39,240 nt of DNA, taken from an uncultured Clostridia bacterium. Its GTDB lineage: Bacteria; Bacillota; Clostridia; UMGS1810. Position numbers and translations under genes: made by a program. Numbering within the stretch: the first letter of the stretch is position 1; each line of letters starts with the position of its first letter. Positions 1-7,414 of this stretch are shown here, in pieces. The notes under the pieces were generated by a model. The model saw only the letters and a list, made by a program, of their open reading frames with translations, made no database searches and was not told the DNA's origin. The stretch is from NCBI GenBank assembly GCA_934454585.1, contig CAKSFP010000025.1, forward strand, positions 1 to 39,240, read 5' to 3'.

Positions 1-452
1 AGCTCTCGGATCTTATCTCGTGTAATATCCGGCTTTTGGGAATGGGCACGCAGCGGTGCAAAAATAAGTTGGCTTACGCTGTTGCTTGCCCTGTGGGGCT
101 TACCCTTAACGGCTATAAGGCACGGCTCTGTGTTGCCCCTGGTCCAACGCCCAAGGCCGAAAAAGTAACCGTTGCCACTGCGGTTTTGCTTTACCCACTG
201 AAAGCCGATGCTTTTATACTTAAAGCCCCACGCCTCAATTACTTTTAATGCCTCTTTGAGCATAGGGTAGGTTGCCCAAAGGAAAAGCACGCAGTTATCA
301 GCCGCCAGATCCTGCACCGGCAGGCTGCATATATCCTCAATATGCATTGTGGGGTAGTGGTCGGCAGCGTTGCCGTTGCATCGCTTGTCCTGGTAGCTCC
401 ACGGCGGATCTGCGTATATAACGCTGTATTTTTTATTTGGAAAAGGTATCAT
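1..452 (-). CDS. MT-A70 family adenine methyltransferase (partial, C-terminus outside window)
   Basis: The frame opens at an ATG at 452 and stays open for 150 codons to the window edge, so the C-terminus is missing. The protein begins MIPFPNKKYSVIYADPPWSY. The DPPW at residues 15-18 is the catalytic motif of N6-adenine methyltransferases of the MT-A70 class, and the following FLWATYPMLKEALKVIEAWG stretch is also typical of that family. The start is set by GGAGG 7 nt upstream, and the gene overlaps the end of the PAPS-reductase-like gene by 20 nt, so the two are probably translationally coupled. In phages such enzymes methylate phage DNA against host restriction. That role here is inferred from family and neighbours; the target sequence cannot be read from the sequence. 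Confidence 0.85.
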   Translation of the reverse strand, partial: MIPFPNKKYSVIYADPPWSYQDKRCNGNAADHYPTMHIEDICSLPVQDLAADNCVLFLWATYPMLKEALKVIEAWGFKYKSIGFQWVKQNRSGNGYFFGLGRWTRGNTEPCLIAVKGKPHRASNSVSQLIFAPLRAHSQKPDITRDKIRE

Positions 453-1179
453 TGTTTGCCTCCTTAGAAAAACGATCCTCAAGCTCAAACACGCCCCTTG
501 GCTGTCCTTTGTAGTAGCCTTTCATCGGTCGCTCAAGCACAAATTGCAGATAACGCAGCCTTTGCCAATATTCGGGCAAAAAGTTGTATATGTTCTGCAA
601 TTCCTTGAGGTTTTTATTACAACAGCACCAGCAGGAAACACGATCCAAAACATCATAAAGGCGTATTTTTTCTGCCTCGCTGTCGGTGTCCTCATACCAG
701 TAAAAATGGTGATCGTAACAATATTGGAGGCACTCTGCCTCTGTCATATTCCAAAGTGTTGCAAGCGGTGCGATTTTGTAAGACTCCAACCGTTCAAGCC
801 TTTGTTGCTCATCTGCCGCAATTCCTATATACACAGTTGCATTTTTGCTTTTTGCGTAACGGTCAAGGGCTTTGAGTTTTTCAGTTGTACCCCAGCGGCA
901 TAAGCCACCGCACCATCCATAACCTCTGCGATCTCTGCCTTTTACCGGCTTATCAAGCATTGTGTATAAAAACGGTTTTGCCGGTTTTAATTCGGTGTAT
1001 GTAATGCCTCTCACTTTCAGCATGCCGAGGACAGCGTTGCGCACATTGTATATGGCTTGAAATTCCATCCCGGTATCAAAGAAAACAACCTCGTTAAGTG
1101 GTTTATTTTCGTATATTAGCCGGAGGAGCATTGCCAAACTGTCCTTGCCCCAGCTTACAGAGGCCATATGATAAGCCAT
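433..1179 (-). CDS. Phage PAPS-reductase/DndC-like adenine nucleotide alpha-hydrolase family protein
   Basis: About 248 aa from the ATG at 1179. This start is preferred to longer in-frame ones because GGAGG lies 8 nt upstream and it falls just after the stop of the Dam-like gene (1182). The PP-loop motif S-W-G-K-D-S is at residues 9-14. Cysteines in W-C-G-G-L-C and C-W-C-C-C resemble the iron-sulfur ligands of CysH/DndC-type proteins. Family members activate a substrate with ATP and transfer or reduce sulfur; in CysH this is PAPS or APS reduction, and in DndC it is DNA phosphorothioation. The sequence cannot decide which applies. Position between two DNA methyltransferase genes favours a role in DNA modification or anti-restriction, which is inference. 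No other dnd gene is visible. Confidence 0.8.
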   Translation of the reverse strand: MAYHMASVSWGKDSLAMLLRLIYENKPLNEVVFFDTGMEFQAIYNVRNAVLGMLKVRGITYTELKPAKPFLYTMLDKPVKGRDRRGYGWCGGLCRWGTTEKLKALDRYAKSKNATVYIGIAADEQQRLERLESYKIAPLATLWNMTEAECLQYCYDHHFYWYEDTDSEAEKIRLYDVLDRVSCWCCCNKNLKELQNIYNFLPEYWQRLRYLQFVLERPMKGYYKGQPRGVFELEDRFSKEANNDTFSK

Positions 1180-1181
1180 TT

Positions 1182-1893
1182 TTACCGCCTCCATATCGGT
1201 GAAATATAGGTAAACAGCTTTTCTGTTACCTTGAATTGGTTGCCCTTGTTTCTGTCGAGGGTGCGGGTAAAGGGCTTTTCCCACACGCACACAAAGTCTG
1301 GCGGGGCAGTCTGCTCACTTATGTAAACGGTGTGCCCGGTATCGGCAAGCAAACGCATTGCCTGCCAAAACTCTGTGCTGTTGAATTTCTCGTTATTGTA
1401 ACCGGTGGTATTGTCATACGGAGGATCCGCATATACAACCGCCCCCGGCGGTATAGGTACTTGTTTGTAATCACCGCAGAATATCTCGGCACCGCCGAGC
1501 GTTGCCATATCTTTAAGCAGTGATCGCTTGCTTTGTGCGGCATAATTTGTGCCGCCCTTATTTCGTGCATATCCTCCAAACCATTTGCCGCCAAAGCTAC
1601 ACCCAAAGCCCACAAAACCTGTGAGCACCGGATCTGCATCTTTATTGGCTCTTATGGTCTGGTACTGTTCCTCTGTTATCGTTTCCGGCAATTCGTAGCC
1701 CGCCTGCACACCTCTTAACATAGCGATCAAATACTTGTGCTTGTCATTCAGTATAATGCGGTCATAGCCGGTAACTTTGCTTTCAACGGAGCAGCTACCA
1801 CAGAAAAGGCTAACAAAGCAAGCCCCCCCCCGTAGCGTTGAGGATCTGCGCCAAAGGTGTTGCTATACGGCTCTTGCCGCCTTGGTATCTCAT
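1182..1893 (-). pseudogene. Dam-like N6-adenine methyltransferase (D12 class), frame broken by a G9 tract
   Basis: The protein begins at the ATG at 1893 as MRYQGGKSRIATPLAQILN, the SAM-binding N-terminus of D12-class methyltransferases. It then enters nine consecutive G on the coding strand (plus 1823-1831) and runs into a TAG a few codons later. In the next frame the protein resumes as FVSLFCGSCSVESKVTGYD, then has the DPPY catalytic motif (VYADPPYDNT), and ends at 1182. Eight or eleven G would join both parts into one Dam-like enzyme of about 237 aa. The undisturbed downstream frame from an internal ATG at 1730 (182 aa) lacks the N-terminal motif and is unlikely to be active alone. The gene is either phase-variable or affected by a homopolymer sequencing error. 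A G-rich ribosome binding site comes from the preceding G9 tract. Confidence 0.7.
1823..1831. repeat. C9/G9 homopolymer inside the Dam-like gene
   Basis: Nine C on the plus strand (nine G on the coding strand) about 22 codons into the Dam-like gene. The count puts the gene one base out of frame. Tracts of this length are prone to slipped-strand mispairing and also to sequencing indels. Confidence 0.9.
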
Positions 1894-1979
1894 TGAACGC
1901 TCCCCCCCCCGTTAAGGGTGTTATTTATAATTTCGGCTATGTAGCGGGCTATGCGGCTTTTGCCTCCCATATACTGCAT
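1890..1979 (-). CDS. Short ORF: a second, truncated Dam N-terminus ending in a G9 tract
   Basis: An ATG at 1979, behind GAGG and just after the polymerase stop, opens a 29-codon frame: MQYMGGKSRIARYIAEIINN, then T-L-N-G-G-G-S-V-Q and TGA. This is again the GGKSRIA start of a D12-class methyltransferase, but its sequence differs clearly from the second Dam start at 1893. At the equivalent position it runs into nine G (plus 1902-1910). The TGA overlaps the ATG of the following Dam frame (ATGA), which would couple translation. Ten G would fuse the two starts in frame. It may be the stump of a former tandem dam gene, a leader peptide, or an assembly join. Confidence 0.5.
   Translation of the reverse strand: MQYMGGKSRIARYIAEIINNTLNGGGSVQ
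1902..1910. repeat. C9/G9 homopolymer ahead of the second Dam start
   Basis: Nine C on the plus strand. On the coding strand the G run ends in GGGAG 6 nt before the ATG at 1893, so it doubles as a Shine-Dalgarno-like sequence. It lies at codons 24-26 of the truncated first Dam start. Confidence 0.9.
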
Positions 1980-1990
1980 AGCCGAGCCTC

Positions 1991-3982
1991 CTAATCTTTC
2001 TTAAAGAATTTACCAACCCAACCATCGGCACCAAGGGGCAAGCCCGGAGCCCACGAAACAGGGCGGCTCATTATTTCAACCGTTTTTGCAAGCATTGCCT
2101 CGTTGTCTGCAAACGGTCTTATATCAATTACCACCTCATCGTGTATGTGGAATATAACGGGCAGCCCTGCCGCCTCCAGGTGTTCAATAGCCTGCGCCAG
2201 ACAGTCACGGGCGATGGCTTGCACACAGTTCTCCACGAGCTTACCGCCGTAGGTTTCGATGCGTTTCCATTTCTTTGTGGTCTGGTCCATACCCATATAC
2301 GATATTGAGGGGTTGCCCCATTGGTTTACGCCTATTTGCGGGGCGTTGTAAAACAGTTTTCTGCCACTTGGCAGCGTTATTGTCATATAGTCGGTGCCTT
2401 GTGTTGCATCCCATTCGTGGGCAAGTATAATGCTGCTTACGCCCACGCTGCCGCCTTGGGTGATAACCTGCACGGCGGCGGCATCCACCTTGTACCACAG
2501 ATCCCTTATGCGCTTGTTGGCATCACGCCAACGGCTCACAATATCGGGCAGATCCTCCTCCGGTATGCCCATATCAAGTGCACCCATATTGATAAGTGCG
2601 CCGGTGCTGCCTTGGTAGCCGAGGGCAAGCTCTGCAACCTTGCCTTTTTGCCGGAGGGCATATTCGGGGTTGCCCTTTTTTATAAGGTCAATGGGCACAC
2701 CAAACATCTGCGAGGCTGATGCCTCGTATATTTTGCCGTGGGTGCGGAAAACCTCAAGCCTCCACTCCTCACCGGCAAGCCAGGAAATAACACGGGCCTC
2801 GATGGCCGAAAAGTCGGCATCAATCAGCACATTACCGGGTGCGGCAATAAATGCGGTGCGTATCAGCTGTGAGAGCGTGTCCGGCACGCTGCCGTAAATG
2901 CACTTTAAGGCATCCAGCTTACGCCCTTTTACAAGGTCACGGGCAAGCTCCAAAGGCTCTGTATAGGTACGGGGCAGGTTTTGCACCTGCACCAAACGCC
3001 CCGCCCAGCGGCCTGTGCGGTTGGCACCGTAAAATTGTAAGAGCCCACGCACACGCCCATCCTGGCACACGGCCTGCTCAATGGCATCATACTTTTTGGT
3101 GCTTGTCTTGCCGAGCTCCTGCCGGATCTCAAGCATACGCTGTACCTCCGGGCTGTTATCATCACGGGCAAGCATTTTGGCAACGGTGTCCTTGCGGAGC
3201 CCGTTTATTTCCTCGCCGGTTTCGCTTTCAAGCCAAGATGCAAGCTGCTTTACGCTGTTTGGGTTGTTTAACCCGGATATTTTCACAGCCTCGGTTGTAA
3301 GGGTGTTGCGGACCGTTGCCCCAAGTTCAAGGGCACCCTCAACCATCCCCATATCAATAGCAACGCCTCGGCTGTTTATAATAAGATCCGTTTCCCATTC
3401 CTTTTGCACAAAGTCCGGTATGGGTACCGCCGAAAGCCTGCGCTCAATTTCCATTTCGGTTGTAACATCCTGGCGGTTGTACTCTTTGAATAACTCCCAA
3501 CGCTCCGGTGCGTGGTGTGGGTAGTTCCGTGTTCTGCCGCCGTTTGCCTTTGATGGGGCACACGGTACACAGAAATAGCGTATAAGGGCTTTGCCGGTAT
3601 TCAGCTTGCGTTTATCCTCCGGCAAGCCCAACGCTCTGCCTGTGGCATCCAAGCCCGCCGTATAGCCTGCATACAAGCCGTGGAACATTGTGCAACGCCA
3701 CTGCGCCGGTGGTAGCTGCCTGCCCATATACCGTGACAGGCAGCCCCACTCAAAGGGCGCATTGTATGCGTGTTTTAAGCACTGCGGATCAAGCAACGCC
3801 TCGGCAACCCACTTGGGGAGTGTTTCGCCTTGGGCAAAATCACAGCACACCGGCTCCGCACCGTTAAGGGAGTAGGCAAAGAGGAGGATCTCAAAGTCGG
3901 GGCTTTGTATGTACTTTTGGGCACCGGCTTTTTGTATCGGCACACTTGAAAATGTTTCAAGGTCAATACTTAAATGATCCAT
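1991..3982 (-). CDS. Phage family A DNA polymerase with 3'-5' exonuclease domain
   Basis: 663 aa. The N-terminus has the exonuclease I motif SIDLETF (residues 5-11), followed by a DEDD-type exonuclease domain to about residue 190. The C-terminal half is the polymerase: YGANRTGRWAGR (318-329), motif A DADFSAIEARV (388-398), motif B RQKGKVAELALGY (444-456) and motif C HDEVV (614-618). It replicates phage DNA. The length and the lack of a 5' nuclease domain fit phage rather than cellular PolA enzymes. The start at 3982 follows AGGAGG with 8-nt spacing. It sits directly downstream of the DUF2815 ssDNA-binding gene and upstream of the methyltransferases, the usual order of a phage replication module. 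Confidence 0.93.
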   Translation of the reverse strand: MDHLSIDLETFSSVPIQKAGAQKYIQSPDFEILLFAYSLNGAEPVCCDFAQGETLPKWVAEALLDPQCLKHAYNAPFEWGCLSRYMGRQLPPAQWRCTMFHGLYAGYTAGLDATGRALGLPEDKRKLNTGKALIRYFCVPCAPSKANGGRTRNYPHHAPERWELFKEYNRQDVTTEMEIERRLSAVPIPDFVQKEWETDLIINSRGVAIDMGMVEGALELGATVRNTLTTEAVKISGLNNPNSVKQLASWLESETGEEINGLRKDTVAKMLARDDNSPEVQRMLEIRQELGKTSTKKYDAIEQAVCQDGRVRGLLQFYGANRTGRWAGRLVQVQNLPRTYTEPLELARDLVKGRKLDALKCIYGSVPDTLSQLIRTAFIAAPGNVLIDADFSAIEARVISWLAGEEWRLEVFRTHGKIYEASASQMFGVPIDLIKKGNPEYALRQKGKVAELALGYQGSTGALINMGALDMGIPEEDLPDIVSRWRDANKRIRDLWYKVDAAAVQVITQGGSVGVSSIILAHEWDATQGTDYMTITLPSGRKLFYNAPQIGVNQWGNPSISYMGMDQTTKKWKRIETYGGKLVENCVQAIARDCLAQAIEHLEAAGLPVIFHIHDEVVIDIRPFADNEAMLAKTVEIMSRPVSWAPGLPLGADGWVGKFFKKD

Positions 3983-4020
3983 ACTCTTTTACCTCCTTTT
4001 CGTAAATTTTCGGTGTGATA

Positions 4021-4761
4021 TTACCAGGGCTGCCCTGTAATCGGGTTTACCGCCGGGCGGCTCTGGGGCTGTGCAGGTGCCGCCTGGGGCTGCGGAGCAG
4101 CGTATGCTTGCGGTGCTGCCTGCTGGGGTGTAACAGGGTTGTACTGCGGCTGATAAGCCGGAGCAGCAGGCTGTGCCTGCGGATAACCGGGAACAGCGGC
4201 CGGCTGTGCAGTAAAGCTCTGGCCGAGCCCCTCAAAGTCGCTGGCTGCGGATGCACCACCGGCAAGAGCCTCACCGTCACGGGTTTTAAGCACATTGCCG
4301 AGGCCGCAGCCCACGCCCCTGCTGCCTGCTGTATCATAGGTGAAAAAGTTAATAGTTACACGGGCGTACATACCGCTGTAAATATCCGAGGGGGCAAGCT
4401 CACAATCAAGGTTGTCAATGCCGACAACCTGCGGCTTGCTCTTGGTGCTGGCGGTCAGCACCCAATGCCCTTTGCACTCATCGCCAAACGGCAAGCCGGA
4501 CGGACGGAGCCCGTCACCATCGTGCACAATCTGCTTGGGTGTGGGGTGCTTGCCCGCCCATTTGCTGGCTACGCCGGCCTCATACGCCGCCTTAATAGAG
4601 GCGTTGATGTCGGCAATGGTTGCGGCATCGGTTTTGGGGATAAGCAGCGTAACGCTGTATTTGGGCTCACCGCCCTGCTGGGGTGCTCTGGGGGTGGTGA
4701 GGTTGACATAGGAAAGCCTAACCTCGCCGGTTAATACCTTGGTTGCAATGTTCTGGTACAT
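4021..4761 (-). CDS. DUF2815 phage single-stranded DNA-binding protein
   Basis: 246 aa. The first 170 residues match the DUF2815 pattern: TGEVRLSYVNL near the start, a central KYSVTLLIPKTD strand, and GMYARVTINFFTYD near residue 130. This family is related in fold and genome position to T7 gp2.5-type ssDNA-binding proteins. From about residue 185 the chain becomes a disordered Pro/Gln/Ala/Tyr tail ending in NPITGQPW; SSB proteins often carry such a flexible tail to bind partners. It lies immediately upstream of the DNA polymerase, its expected partner. The start at 4761 is preceded by a plausible AGGAG. The family assignment is firm; the biochemical role rests on family knowledge. Confidence 0.88.
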   Translation of the reverse strand: MYQNIATKVLTGEVRLSYVNLTTPRAPQQGGEPKYSVTLLIPKTDAATIADINASIKAAYEAGVASKWAGKHPTPKQIVHDGDGLRPSGLPFGDECKGHWVLTASTKSKPQVVGIDNLDCELAPSDIYSGMYARVTINFFTYDTAGSRGVGCGLGNVLKTRDGEALAGGASAASDFEGLGQSFTAQPAAVPGYPQAQPAAPAYQPQYNPVTPQQAAPQAYAAPQPQAAPAQPQSRPAVNPITGQPW

Positions 4762-4784
4762 AATTCTTAAACTCCTTTATTACA

Positions 4785-5087
4785 TTAAATTTCATTCGGT
4801 GCATTGTTTGCATTTGGTGCCTTGGTTGTTTCCATAAACTGCTTGAGCCCTACCTCTACCAAGCCGAGGTACTCAAGCACCTGTTTGAGGGTTTCGGTGT
4901 CGCTTGCTTTAATAGTGGCAGGATCACCGGCAAACGCCTCTATAATTTCGTGTGCAGCTTTGCTAACCTTTTTGCCCTGCTGAACGATACGCACGCCGAG
5001 CTTTATTTCCTCCGGTGCATTGCTTTCAAGCATTATTTCGGCTAACATATCTGCCAGCATATCGCTGGCCTGGCTGCGGGCTTTCAT
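4785..5087 (-). CDS. Small phage protein of unknown function; probable N-terminus out of frame by a C10 tract
   Basis: A frame of 100 aa from the ATG at 5087, mostly helical and acidic (MKARSQASDMLADMLAEIML and on), not recognised. The ATG at 5087 has only a GAGG two bases away. A much better start lies at 5127, behind AAGGAGG with 9-nt spacing, encoding MFNEST and then a run of ten C (plus G 5102-5111). With ten C this upstream frame ends after 11 codons. With nine or twelve C it would read MFNESTPPRGLEEMKARSQ and continue into this frame. The intact protein is therefore probably 113-114 aa and switched off, or mis-sequenced, at the homopolymer. It sits between the unknown 132-aa protein and the ssDNA-binding protein. 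Confidence 0.65.
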   Translation of the reverse strand: MKARSQASDMLADMLAEIMLESNAPEEIKLGVRIVQQGKKVSKAAHEIIEAFAGDPATIKASDTETLKQVLEYLGLVEVGLKQFMETTKAPNANNAPNEI

Positions 5088-5101
5088 TTCCTCAAGTCCA
5101 C

Positions 5102-5111
5102 GGGGGGGGGG
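5102..5111. repeat. G10/C10 homopolymer at codons 6-9 of a phage gene
   Basis: Ten G on the plus strand (ten C on the coding strand), starting just inside the sixth codon after the well-placed ATG at 5127. The count breaks the frame by one base. Confidence 0.9.
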
Positions 5112-5150
5112 TACTTTCGTTAAACATTGTTGTTTGCCTCCTTGTAATCA

Positions 5151-5549
5151 TTAAAAATGGTTTTTGGTTTTAAGCATTTCATAACAGGCTATTATTTTGC
5201 CCCAACGCTCAAAATTGGTTTTACACCGCTTTACCTCTTTCAGCATTTTGCGGTTTGCTGCCCCCACGGTCCGCTTTTGTTGTGCGGTAAGGTCATAGCG
5301 GAATTGTGTGCTGATGTATTCGTCTTGGTACCGTTTGCTTGCAGCCTCCCAAGCCTCTTTTGCCTCGGCTTGTTTCTGCGGTAGGTATGTACCCAGGGTG
5401 CTTATGGTTTCCTCATTCCTCCAAGGCTCCTGGAATACATACCCAAGCAGTTTTTTTTGTTTGGCAAGCGGCGTTGTGCGGTTAAAGAACGGATCAAGGT
5501 TTATCTGCATTGTGCAGTGTTCCACCAGCACGGTTATTTGATTATTCAT
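5151..5549 (-). CDS. Phage protein of unknown function, 132 aa
   Basis: The frame starts at 5549 with ATGAATAA overlapping the stop of the DUF2800 gene by 8 nt, so it is co-translated with it. The chain is basic and helical, with a predicted coiled stretch KQAEAKEAWEAASKRYQDEY in the middle and a Lys/Arg-rich C-terminal half. I do not recognise a family. Its place between the DUF2800 nuclease and the ssDNA-binding protein suggests a part in replication or recombination, which is inference from position only. Confidence 0.7.
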   Translation of the reverse strand: MNNQITVLVEHCTMQINLDPFFNRTTPLAKQKKLLGYVFQEPWRNEETISTLGTYLPQKQAEAKEAWEAASKRYQDEYISTQFRYDLTAQQKRTVGAANRKMLKEVKRCKTNFERWGKIIACYEMLKTKNHF

Positions 5550-6744
5550 CCGTTATCCCGGCAAAGTCTGCGGCGGCAGGGTTGTAAGCCTCCCGCTTAT
5601 CCGTAAGCAATGCAAGGGTGGGCTTTCCAATGGGCTTTACCACAAAGCTGCCGAGCTTGTCCGCAAATTCGGTTTTGCCCATAAGTTTCTCAAGCTCCGT
5701 AAGTGTTTTGGGCTTGAGGTCATACAAGAGTGATTTATCATACCCGGCGGCAACAGCAGCATTAAGGGCGGCCTCCGTGTCCGTAAAGGTGCGGTTGCTC
5801 CTGCCTGCAACGGCTTTCCAGCCGGGAATTGTACCGCCTTTGAGAATAGTGCCGAGGGCATATTCCTCAAGGTCCTTGTACCACTTTACAAGCTCCTGGC
5901 CTCTTACAAGCAGATCGCCAATTTCGGCATCCGTAAGCACGCCCTGCCCAAAGAGGGGCGGCTTTTCAGCGTTCTGCGGTACACAGTCCTTAAATTCCTC
6001 AAGTGCGGTGTTTTGGTCTGCACGGGCTTTGCATTTCGCCTTGCCTCGGCAAAAGCGGCAATGCTCACCGGGGCAAAATGCCCCAAGCCCCATATAAGCC
6101 TTTGCGGCAATAGGTTTAATGCTTTCACCCCAAGCAAGCAGATCCTCAACGGTTATGGTTTCGCTGCTTGGCTCCGTCTGGATGCGGGGCTGGTCTATCG
6201 TCATACAAACCTTTTTGATACTGCCGCCATAAACGGGCTTGTACCGTTTCAGAGCACCAAGGGCATACAACCGCATTTGCGGGTTGTTTTCGGCCGATAC
6301 GGGCACGCCCTTACCGTGCTTATAGTCGGTAATGCTCAAGGTATCACCGCCGATCATAATGCAATCGCAGGTGCCAAAGCCCTCTGGTACATATTCGGCA
6401 AAATCAACCTGCACCTCGGCGGCCACATTCGGCTTTGCGTTATACTGCATAGCCCTTTCGGTAAGGTGCTCCAGGTACAGATCCGTGGTCTTGTCCATCT
6501 CGTCCTGGTAAAGTGGGTTTTCTTTCAGCTTTTTTAGCCTCGTGGTATAAGTGCGTGGTTTAATCTGCGAGGTAAAGTGTTTAATAACTTTCAGTTCACA
6601 AATAGCGTGAGCCAGGCGGCCCTCCTCCGCATATTCCGATGTGTTTTCCGGGAATTGCTCCTCAAAGCGAGGGGCGGCGGTGCAATGCAGCCAACGGGCT
6701 GCGGAGGATGCCGACAGCAGAGCGTGTTTTTCCGGTGTTGGCAT
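5542..6744 (-). CDS. DUF2800 family PD-(D/E)xK nuclease
   Basis: 400 aa. The N-terminus HALLSASSAARWLHCTAAPR followed by EYAEEGRLAHAICE is the hallmark of DUF2800 phage proteins. The nuclease core shows E110, D127 in CDCIMIG, and D140-x-K142 in SITDYKHGKG, the PD-(D/E)xK pattern. Four cysteines (224, 229, 232, 238 in CPGEHCRFCRGKAKC) could bind an Fe-S cluster or zinc, as in Cas4/AddB-like nucleases. The family is usually found next to DUF2815 and DNA polymerase in Firmicute phages, as here, and is thought to act in recombination or DNA processing. The start at 6744 follows an AGGGA-type site. Substrate and polarity cannot be read from the sequence. Confidence 0.88.
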   Translation of the reverse strand: MPTPEKHALLSASSAARWLHCTAAPRFEEQFPENTSEYAEEGRLAHAICELKVIKHFTSQIKPRTYTTRLKKLKENPLYQDEMDKTTDLYLEHLTERAMQYNAKPNVAAEVQVDFAEYVPEGFGTCDCIMIGGDTLSITDYKHGKGVPVSAENNPQMRLYALGALKRYKPVYGGSIKKVCMTIDQPRIQTEPSSETITVEDLLAWGESIKPIAAKAYMGLGAFCPGEHCRFCRGKAKCKARADQNTALEEFKDCVPQNAEKPPLFGQGVLTDAEIGDLLVRGQELVKWYKDLEEYALGTILKGGTIPGWKAVAGRSNRTFTDTEAALNAAVAAGYDKSLLYDLKPKTLTELEKLMGKTEFADKLGSFVVKPIGKPTLALLTDKREAYNPAAADFAGITDE

Positions 6745-6756
6745 TGTTATCCCTCC

Positions 6757-7308
6757 TTAAATTGCTGCGCCCAGGGCTCTTAATTCGTTTGCAACGGCTC
6801 CGTAGCTTTCGGGTGCAAGTTCTGTAAGACTTGCCACACCAAACTTGCCGAGCAGCTGCATAAGCTGATCCATCTTTCCGGCATCAATAAGCGCCGAGCC
6901 TGCGGTTGCAATCATATCAAGCGTGTACTGCGGCGCAGAGGTCGGAACGGCGGGAGCCGGTGCTACATTAGCCGCAGGTGCTGCGGCGGGGGCAAGCCCG
7001 GCAACAGGGACCGTGGGGGCAATCGGGGTTGCCGTCTGGGCAGGTGTCGCACTCAAAGGTGCACCAGGTGCCGGTGCGGGTGTCGCTACCGGTGCAGGGG
7101 TAGGGTTTACCGGTGCCGTAGGTGTTGCGGGCTGTGTGTTACCGCCAACGCCCATATTGATGGTGCCCGCATTGTCAATGTGCTTACTGTCTGCACCAAA
7201 CTGGTTACAAACGGTGTGCGGGTTTTTGCCGTCAAGTGCGGCAGCAATGTTGTTGAGCGCCGCCATAAGGTCTGTGGCAGCTGTGATCGTTACTTTCATT
7301 TCTAACAT
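6757..7308 (-). CDS. Phage protein with Ala/Pro-rich linker, unknown function
   Basis: 183 aa in three parts: a short N-terminal helix region (ITAATDLMAALNNIAAALDG), a long low-complexity linker of Ala, Pro, Thr and Val from about residue 58 to 125, and a compact C-terminal helical part (YTLDMIATAGSALIDAGKM to the end). Similar proteins sit upstream of DUF2800 genes in Firmicute phages, but I know no function. The start at 7308 has AGGAGG with 9-nt spacing. The linker explains the long antisense open frame over this stretch. Confidence 0.75.
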   Translation of the reverse strand: MLEMKVTITAATDLMAALNNIAAALDGKNPHTVCNQFGADSKHIDNAGTINMGVGGNTQPATPTAPVNPTPAPVATPAPAPGAPLSATPAQTATPIAPTVPVAGLAPAAAPAANVAPAPAVPTSAPQYTLDMIATAGSALIDAGKMDQLMQLLGKFGVASLTELAPESYGAVANELRALGAAI

Positions 7309-7414
7309 TGGTGTTAGCCTCCTTGGTTATGTAAATTTTATTTGTTTGACAATCGCATTTTTCGCCGGGATCGAGGTTTGCGCCGCAATCCGGGCAGGTG
7401 TGATAATAAGCCAT
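7232..7414 (-). CDS. Small zinc-ribbon protein, 60 aa
   Basis: The ATG at 7414 follows GGAGG with 10-nt spacing. It overlaps the final base of the transglycosylase stop codon. The peptide starts MAYYHTCPDCGANLDPGEKC and has a C-x2-C ... C-x-C knuckle, so it probably binds zinc. The last third (77 nt) overlaps the start of the Ala/Pro-rich gene in another frame. Short zinc-ribbon proteins of this form are common in Firmicute phages; the function is unknown. Confidence 0.6.
   Translation of the reverse strand: MAYYHTCPDCGANLDPGEKCDCQTNKIYITKEANTNVRNESNDHSCHRPYGGAQQHCCRT

Noticed and set aside
4015..4734. Long plus-strand open frame (239 codons) opposite the DUF2815 gene
   Set aside because: It is the antisense shadow of a gene with a clear family, ribosome binding site and operon position; the predicted protein is low-complexity.
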